From Fagopyrum homotropicum (lineage: Eukaryota > Streptophyta > Magnoliopsida > Caryophyllales > Polygonaceae): 64,000 nucleotides of DNA. The notes beneath the pieces were generated by a model. That model was not told the DNA's origin, did not search any database, and saw only the letters and a list, made by a program, of their open reading frames with translations. The stretch spans positions 108,024,320-108,088,319 of the forward strand of contig BSWB01000003.1 in NCBI GenBank assembly GCA_033239125.1, in the 5' to 3' direction. The position numbers and the translations under genes are program-made. The stretch's first letter is position 1; the number at the start of each line of letters is the position of its first letter. Positions 57,266-64,000 of the stretch are shown here, one piece after another.

Positions 57266-58635
57266 TTGTCAACTGAGGACAACAAACTTCCTAAACCTTT
57301 TTCTAAGAATCATTTACAGTTGGTGGAGCACTGGATCCACCAAGTTTCTGATGGTAAAGAGCCTTGGTATGCTGATATTGTTAATTACCTTGTTTGTAAG
57401 GAAATAACCGCCCGGATTGACGTACGCTCAAAGGAAGAAATTCTTCAAGGATGTACGCCACTACTACTGGAATGAATCTCTACTGTTTAAGAGAGGTCCG
57501 GATGGGATTCTTCGACGATGCATTCCGGAGGATGAAGTTGCTAGTGTTATACAGCTATGCCACTCACTTCCTTGTGGAGGACATACTAGTGCTCATAAGA
57601 CATGCGCAAAGGTATTATGTTTTGGTTTCTTTTGGCCTACATTATTTAAGGATGTGCAAACTTTTGTTGTTTCTTGTGATGCATGCCAAAGAACAAGGAA
57701 TTTGTCTAGAAGGAACGAGATGCCACTCAACAATATTCAAGAAGTTGTGATTTTTGATGTATAGGGAGTCGATTTCATGGGACCTTTCCCATCATCCGCA
57801 GGGAACCTCTACATTCTCCTAGCTGTTGATTACGTCTCTAGATGGGTGGAAGCTATCGCATCCCCCACTAATGACGCCATGGTGGTTGTGAAGTTCTTTA
57901 GTCGAACTATCTTTCCACGTTTTGGAACACCACGCATCATCATCAACGATGGTGGGACACATTTCATCAACCGGAAGTTTAAAGCACTTCTATCGAAGTA
58001 TGGGGTAACCCACAAGATAGCAACCCCTTATCACCCTCAAACTAGTGGGCGTGTTGAGATCTCGAATAGAGAAATCAAGGCAATTTTGGAGAAGACTGTC
58101 TCTAGGACGAGGAAGGATTGGTCCATGAAGTTGGACGACGCTCTTTCGGCTTATAGGACCGAATTCAAGACTCCCATTGGTACCACCCCTTACAATTTGG
58201 TATATGGGAAGTCTTGTCATCTACCCGTTGAGCTAGAGCACAAGGAATATTGGGCAATTAAGTGGTTGAATTTTGAAATCAAGGAAGCGGAAAGAAGAGA
58301 CTATTGGACATCAATGAGTTGGAAGAGTTGCGCTTAAACGCTTATGAGAATTCCAAGATGTACAAGGAAAGAACGAAGAGATGGCATGACAAGCATATCA
58401 TTCCTAAGGAATTCAGAAGGAAATCTAGTTCTACTCTTCAACTCCCACCTCCGCCTCTTTCCAGGTAAGTTAAAATCTAGATGGACAGGACTTACGTTGT
58501 GAAAAATGTTTTTCCCTATGGTGTTGTTGAGATTTGGGGTGAAACAAGCGGAAGCTTTAGGGTCAACGATCATAGGCTGAAGAAGTACCAACCGGAAGTC
58601 CAGGTTGAGGAGATTGCACCGCTACACCTTGTTTA
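57266..58635 (+). pseudogene. Element F integrase
   Basis: Begins with LQLVEHWIHQVSDGKEPWYA, then, after a frame change, MTYAQRKKFFKDVRHYYW, the zinc region (LCHSLPCGGHT, CDACQRTR), a stop at 57762-57764 (TGG to TAG), the core D in GVDFMGPFPSS, second D in INDGGTHF, and E in SGRVEISNREI. Another frame change near 58300 precedes the C-terminal part, which ends APLHLV at 58635. Confidence 0.92.
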
Positions 58636-58667
58636 GGGATGATGTACGGTCCAACTAGCGACCTTAA

Positions 58668-58696
58668 ATCAAGCGCTTCTTGGGAGGCAACCCAAG
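58668..58696 (+). other. Conserved hairpin after pol, element F
   Basis: AAGCGCTTCTTGGGAGGCAA followed by CCCAAGG; TTGGG pairs with CCCAA around AGGCAA. Matches 27893-27922 in D. Confidence 0.65.
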
Positions 58697-58854
58697 GTAT
58701 TGCTTTGTTTTCCCTTTTTCTAGCTTAGTTTTAGATAGTTTGCTTTACTTTGTTTTTCGCGTCCTCTAGACAGAAACCAAGTACTTTCTAAGGAAGGATT
58801 ACAACTCAGGAGCTACACTGGAAGGACAGAAGTTCGTGAAATTGAGAAGACGGA

Positions 58855-59430
58855 GTTTGACTGAGACACATCTCGGTTGTTGTCACAACACCTCGACCGA
58901 GATGTTCTTGGGGCAACTGAGGCAACTAGGTCTGACATCCATTCAGACACCTCGGTCTGGTCGGGACCACATCAACCGAGGTGAAATCAAATTCAGCGAG
59001 GGGTATAAAAGGCACAATGGTTTTTCTCTTTCCTCACTTTTTCCTTCCTACATTGAGCCTCGACCGCGGCGGTGCCCTAGCCTCATTTCCTCGTTTCTTG
59101 CTTGTTTTCCACAATTTTTAGTTCCATTACACCGTAGGAGGCAAGAGGATCAGTTTTCAAGCATCAAACAACGAGAAAAACGCTCTGAATCTGCAAAAAC
59201 TGGGTATTTTGTTCGAAAACCCTAACTCTTCTTTCTATCACTGATTTAGGACAGATCAGGCTCTGGTTTCCACTCATTATTCTTCAAAAGGATATAAGTA
59301 CCCCACAGGAAGCATTTGGTAGTGATTTGGGGGAAAATAACTTGAAAATCAGAGAGTGAAATCGAACAGCCCTTCGCCTTGGTCCGGTCGGCTGTGTCTC
59401 GGCCGAGGTGGTTGTCAGAGCAACCGAGGT
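58855..59430 (+). repeat. Dyad-rich region between integrase and ORF1-like gene, element F
   Basis: CCTCGACCGAGA at 58891, several CTCGGT and ACCGAGGT halves, CCTCGACCGCGG near 59049, and the palindrome CTCGGCCGAG at 59398-59407. No conserved coding sequence; a 129-codon open frame here looks accidental. Confidence 0.75.
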
Positions 59431-59447
59431 GTTCATCTGTCAGAATC

Positions 59448-60840
59448 ATGAGCATTAGATCCGATCGCCAGCTGGTCTTGACAGATAGAACCAGTAGTTC
59501 CTCTCCTTCTTCTGCATCTCATCCTACTATACCGGTGATCCATGAGCGTCACCAGGCCAATTTTGATCGTATTTGCGGGCATCCCGTTGTTGTCCCGCGG
59601 TTTTTAGATGTTGTTGCCTTCGAGTGCCTCCACGTGGTGGAGGACTTGAGGAAGATGATTTCAATGGTGGGGCTGGAGGATTTTATGGAGGTGCGAGCGC
59701 CGGCTTACTTAGATCTGACCATGGAGTTTGTGAGTTCTTTCACTCACGTGCCTGAACGCAACAACATCAAGTACCGGTTGCTAAATCGGAACTACATAGT
59801 GCCGATGGACCAGTTTAGGGAGATCTTTGCGTTCCCTACCCCCACCGTGACTGACTTTCCTTCCCGAGCCGTCGCTCGAGACTTCCGGGGCGAGATCGTC
59901 CATATAGTGGAGCATAGTGATAGATGGAGACCTTGAGACTCCAGAGAGCGCATCATATTTCACTTAGCCTTCCGCCTTGCTCACCGTATATTCAACGAGA
60001 CTCTTCGGGTGCGTACTGAGACGCCCTAGAAGGTCTGACAAGGGGAGTTGTTGAGCATGTTTTGTATGGTTACAGGAGGAGTGCCTGATTTGGAGGCATG
60101 TTAGCTGAGGACTTGCACAGGATCAAGGGCAAGTCCAAGGGAGATATCTGTTGTGGAGGTTTGGTGACCCATATTGCTACTGCCACGGGTTTAGATCTAT
60201 CTGCTTGTACATTGGTCACGGCTGCGAAGCCGCTCGGATTACAGGAGATGATCACGAGGCGTATTCTCGTTCCTCGTGGTCTTAGTACGCCATACGTCGC
60301 TATGCCATGGGAGACGACAGCTCCACAGGCCATTTTATGGTCATCACAGTTTGCAGTCTTCGATCGATAATACTGGTCTTCTGCTTGGCTTCCTTAAATG
60401 CAGGATGCTAGAGATGATGCCGACGATGATGGGGAGGAGTTTGATGGAGGAGCTTCTATGGAGACCGGTACTGATACCAACGGTCCTAACATACCAGTTG
60501 TCGAGCTTGATGACGAGGAGACAGAGGAGGAGGCAGCAACACCACCACCACTACCTCAACGCAGATTCTGGAGACACAAAGATCCTGAGGCTCACTGACG
60601 GATTGATGAGCTGACTGAGCAGATGATTGACTCCTATGCTGCTATGAAGGTTGACATGTCTCAGCACTTTAAGGTTGAGTGTCGATATACCGATAGTTGG
60701 ATGCATCAAATAGAGCCAGCATTACCAGCGGCGTATGATGGAGATTCAGTTTCAGCAGATGATGGGCTATTCCTTTGATCCATCCCAGCACCCTTATGTT
60801 CCACATCCACCACCACCGCCACCAGCTGACAAGGATTAGA
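59448..60840 (+). pseudogene. Athila ORF1/env-like gene of element F
   Basis: ATG 59448 begins MSIRSDRQLVLTDRTSSSS. It continues HQANFDRICGHPVV, APAYLDLTMEFVSSF, IKYRLLNRNYIVPMDQFRE and a DFRGEIVH stretch, a style seen in the Athila ORF-1 family located 3' of integrase. A TGA at 59934-59936 (TGG in frame) and a frame change near 60080 break it. Later pieces read VTHIATATGLDLS, PWETTAP, an acidic DDEETEEEAA segment and a C-terminal region to about 60840. No signal peptide or clear membrane segment was seen, so an envelope role is not supported by sequence; the function of this family is unknown. Confidence 0.7.
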
Positions 60841-60925
60841 GCTGCAGGGATCTTTCTTCTTTATTTATTATGTAGTTCAGCTAGGTCCAGTAAGTTTCCT
60901 GTTTTTCTAGACTTTTATTTGACCC

Positions 60926-60957
60926 ATTGGGACAATGTGTCCCAAGTATGGGGTATT
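60926..60957 (+). promoter_or_regulatory. Internal PPT-like box, element F
   Basis: TGGGACAATGTGTCCCA, a 7-bp inverted repeat with a 3-base loop, is followed by AAGTATGGGGTATTT. Spacer sequence, not an LTR, follows it, as in D and B. Confidence 0.6.
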
Positions 60958-61655
60958 TGGATGTATCATTTGACATTATGTGTGTATGCTTGTATGACTC
61001 TATCGGATATTTATGATCCCATTCTGTTTACTTGGCTTTATGTGTTTATCTTGCATTACATGCATACATACAAGTTTTTGTTCGAGAAAAACGTCGAAAA
61101 CTGGTTTGAATTTTTTTTGTATGACCTCGACCGGGATGTTCTTGACTAGACGAGGTTGACACCTCAAATGACGTCAGAACACCTCGACCGAGACAAGTTC
61201 TTAACTGAGAGTTTTTTCGAAACGATTTTGTGCTTCTTCTCAGCATATGACCTCAGTGATGATTTTATTTGCAGATTGGTTTTGAAATATTTATATCTAT
61301 GAAAGGTTTTATGATATGTTAAAGTTGCAAAATGCTTTGTTTGAAGTTTTAGCATGTTTAATACTTTGTTTTTATCAAAATTATGTTGGATTTGAAGGTT
61401 GACACCACATGATGAGTTCTATCACATTTTTCCTGCGATGATTGAGGCAATTCATTCTCTTCTCTTCTTCTTCTTCTTCTTGATCATGCTTAGCCCCTCA
61501 TATACAAATTTGCCTCCCTTTACCTATCCGGGAATTTGGAAGCAAGCAAAGAAAAGCAAGTGAAAGTGAAGTTGAGATCTTGGCTCAAAGTGTTAGAAAG
61601 AAACAATTAGGTTTGGGGAAGTCAATCATGATAAGTGAGATTTCTAAGTGAGATT
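60958..61655 (+). other. Element F 3' spacer (truncated)
   Basis: Non-coding. It has dyads at about 61120 and 61182 and the TATCCGGGAATTTGG and GGTTTGGGGAAGTCAATCATG blocks known from B. It breaks off before any PPT or LTR. Confidence 0.75.
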
Positions 61656-62463
61656 TCTTGATGACTGAGGTTGCTTTTCTTGGACACATCGTCTCCGCCG
61701 ACGGGATCATGGTTTACCCAGCGAAGATTGAGTCTGTTTCTGCATGAACGACATCGACGAACGTCAAGGAAGTGCGTAGCTTTCTTGGCCTAGCCGGTTA
61801 TTACAAACGCTTTGTGGAGGGATATTCTTTGATTGCCCGTCCACTGACGAGTCTTCTGAGGAAGACTACCAGATTTGTATGGACCGACTAGTGTGCTCAG
61901 AGTTTTGAGGAGTTGAAGAGGCGTTTGACTTCTGCTCCTGTCCTGCACAGCCAGAAGGTTCTGATGATTTTGTGGTCTATAGTGATGAATCTAAGCTAGG
62001 CTTGGGATGTGTGTTGATACAGAGAGGCAGATTGATTGCATATGCGTCTCGACAGCTGAAGACGTATGAGGAGAACCACCCGACTCACGATCTAGAGTTG
62101 GCAGCGGTAGTTCATGCTTTGAAGATCTGGAGACATTACTTGTATGGCGCCACATTTCAGATCTTCACAGACCATAAGAGTGTGGAGTACATTTTCATGC
62201 AGCGAGAATTGAATAACCGCCAATGTTGATGGCTTGAGTTGATCAAGGACTTTGACCTTGAGATTTTGTATCATCTTGGCAAGGCGAATGTGGTAGCTGA
62301 TGCCTTGAGCCGGAAGACGCCTTGAGAGAAGGCGATTGCCAAATTGACAGTACAACCTTAGCTTCAGAGGGATTTAGCTTGGCTAGAGATGGACATCCAG
62401 TTTCCTGATGAGGATGCCCAGTTGTTTGCTTTAGAGGATCTACCTGGTCTGTTGGATGAGATT
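61656..62463 (+). pseudogene. Chromovirus RT/RNase H fragment
   Basis: Plus strand reads VAFLGHIVSADGIMV, KEVRSFLGLAGYYKRFVEGY, PLTSLLRKTTRFVW and FEELKRRLTSAPVL. RNase H follows with SKLGLGCVLIQRGRLIAYAS, YEENHPTHDLELAAVVHALK, FTDHKSVEYIF and NVVADALSRK. This differs from the Athila RTs here and resembles Del/Tekay-type pol. Several stops are present. The catalytic palm and the integrase are missing. Cut on the right by an Athila-type LTR. Confidence 0.9.
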
Positions 62464-64000
62464 TGTTCGCCTCTATGCGTGCGTGCAAATAAGTTTTAAT
62501 TATTAAACTGAAACAAAAGCAAGCGAACCCGCAGTGTACGGATCGGCGTAGTTAAGCAAGTATTCCAAAGTATTGAACTTAGGAATTTGGTGAAACATAA
62601 TCAGTTTCAAGTAATCGAGCAATCAAAAGTGTAGAAGCTTTGCAAATAATTAGGAAAATAGCAACACTAAAGATCCAGGTATCTAATTGTGGCGATCGAT
62701 TCAAGATATACTATAGATGTAAGGACAGAGTTGAGACTTGCAAAGGTATAACTAAAGTAAGATCATGTACGGTGAAGTTCCAAAACCTTATATATCTAAC
62801 CCAAAGACACTATCTATAAAGGTTGTTGAGGCTGCCATATAGAAAGGATCTAAAGGTAAGAATTAATCTCAAATACCCATGCCTAAACCCAAGGAATCAA
62901 AGGTAAACTAAAACGGTTAAGGTTGTGACACTCGAAACCGAAATAGAGGATGTTGAGTCTCACTACTACCTAGAAAAGGCAAGGCAAGACTAGGTTAAAG
63001 CTAATCTTTAATTTTGAATTAAAGCAAAAGAAAAAGTTCGTAAACCAGGGAAAATCACGGCTAGATCTTGAGAACCACAACCATGGAACTCAAGAACAGA
63101 CCGTGATTTAGGGTGTCGACGATATTTCTCACACTCTCAGGGTCCAATCAAATTACGATCGATCTATCATCATCTAAGCCACAACTATCAACCCTTCAAC
63201 TTAGAATTGCTAAAGGGTTTTAGCCAATAATCATCATTATGATATCAATAATCAAATTAAGAAGAATGAAAGATGAAAACCTCGAAAACTCAATAATAAC
63301 TCAAAGTCAATCTCGAAATCCGAACACAAGGTAGTATTATTATGAATTCAGAAAAGTAAGAACAGAAATCCTCACAATGATCTAAAGAAGTCACAAAGAA
63401 CGGGATGTCAATCCGTTCTCCAATGAAAACCCAAGAATATCCCGAAAGTACACAATCTTCGAAATCACGTCATTCACGAATCTCCAATCCTCAAGGTCGA
63501 AATGAAACCCTAAGGCCGTGTCCAAAACTATAAGTGAAGCTGTAAGCCGGGGATCCCGAAAACTCCTTTCTCAAGCCTTTATATAGGGCAAAATAGGGTT
63601 ACGAGAAAGCCCAATGACGTGGCTGACCTTGCAATAATGACACGTCACAAAATTACCAAAATCACGGTCATGAACAACTTTCCACGACCGTGGTTTAGAG
63701 CGTGGAACTCAATTACGGCACAAATATGATTTCCAAGGCCGTAGTTTTTGCGGTGTAACTTTTGGTTGTGCTCCAAACTTACATCCACGATCATGTTGGC
63801 ATATCCACGGTCGTGGTTTAGAGCGTGATTCTTCCAATTCCTTTTCCCCGACCATAATTCAGGGCGTGGTTCTTCAAACTCCTTGTTTTAGCCTTTGTTT
63901 CGTGACACTCTTCATTCATGCTCCTCCCTTAGCCTCTCCAATGCATCTCCTTGCTATCAAGCATGATCAAAAACTCTTTTCCTTCCACATTTTGCTCCAA
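62464..64000 (-). mobile_element. Athila-type LTR (B family), minus strand, runs off the window
   Basis: Starts TGTTCG (LTR 3' end reversed) and follows the solo LTR at 6387 closely (GCGTGCGTGCAAATAAG, AAGCGAACCCGCAGTGTACG). Minus-strand TATA at 63578-63585. Degraded nested palindrome at 63050-63115 (centre CCACAACCATGG) and an upstream dyad cluster at 63660-63870. About 0.15 kb of the LTR start is outside. Whether it is a solo LTR or part of a full element cannot be seen. Confidence 0.88.

Larger units (their letters stand above)
53422..61655 (+). mobile_element. Element F: Athila-like element with ORF1/env-like gene, RT lost, 3' end missing
   Basis: A 5' LTR (53422-54444, shortened), PBS, gag, protease, integrase, an Athila ORF1/env-like gene and a spacer are present on the plus strand. 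RT and RNase H are deleted. The spacer breaks off at about 61655 against a chromovirus fragment, and no 3' LTR was found. Dyads of type CCTCGACCGAGG replace the CCACGGCCGTGG of the other families. Confidence 0.88.

Noticed and set aside
58836..59225. 129-codon open frame before the ORF1-like gene in element F
   Set aside because: It runs through dyad-rich intergenic sequence, has low-complexity composition and no relative in B or D.
59448..60840. Independent host gene
   Set aside because: It lies between the integrase and 3' spacer of F in the expected Athila place and is broken like the rest of the element.
60958..61100. Possible 3' LTR of element F, because a PPT-like box stands right before it
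   Set aside because: The sequence does not match the F 5' LTR start and continues into spacer blocks known from B. The box is better read as the internal one also present in D and B.

Overview
This is a plant (eudicot-like) nuclear window. It holds one apparently intact host gene at the left edge, followed by about 59 kb of nested and broken transposable elements. The evidence is the GT-AG introns in the host gene, the long AT-rich non-coding stretches, plant tRNA primer-binding sites (tRNA-Asp, tRNA-iMet), and the element types: Athila-like Ty3/gypsy, Del/Tekay-like chromovirus, Ty1/copia and a LINE. No bacterial features, tRNA, rRNA or CRISPR were seen.

Layout. (1) 44-4209: a six-exon gene encoding a 623-residue Golgi-type SAM-dependent methyltransferase of the plant PMT family (PMT15/16-like). 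(2) 5089-19205: a decayed minus-strand copia element. An Athila-type solo LTR (6387-17531) sits inside it, and that LTR is itself split by element A (7954-17361), a very recent chromovirus-type element with near-identical 2.6-kb LTRs and a ruined interior. (3) 19206-19661: a truncated Tekay-like LTR. (4) 19662-44345: a LINE remnant split by Athila-like element B (20626-44054, TSD GCTAC). B is split by solo LTR C (24390-37278), and C by the almost intact minus-strand Athila-like element D (24502-35563, TSD TATGT). (5) 44417-46426 and 53095-53421: Tekay-like LTR pieces, split by element E (46427-53094), a pol-less Athila derivative with a 1.2-kb internal inverted repeat. (6) 53422-61655: Athila-like element F, which keeps gag, protease, integrase and a 3' ORF1/env-like gene but has lost reverse transcriptase. 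(7) 61656-62463: a chromovirus RT/RNase H fragment. (8) 62464-64000: a minus-strand Athila-type LTR running off the window.

The most unusual signal is shared by the Athila-like elements. Each family carries its own short dyad built as arm-CG-NN-CG-arm: CCACGGCCGTGG in B, C, D and the solo LTRs; AAATCG-NN-CGATTT in E; CCTCGACCGAGG in F. The dyads lie on both sides of the LTR TATA box and recur inside pol (B and D) or through gag, pol linker and 3' regions (F). Downstream of the TATA box the dyad forms the centre of a nested palindrome whose outer arms change together with the inner one. A second signal is an internal copy of the polypurine-tract core about 1.2 kb before the 3' LTR in B and D, and after the ORF1-like gene in F.

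Functionally, D is the nearest thing to a complete gag-pol source in the window (two premature stops and one frame change). B, E, F and the solo LTRs would depend on proteins from elsewhere, and A would depend on a chromovirus partner. Domain names are from pattern recognition only; no database search was possible.
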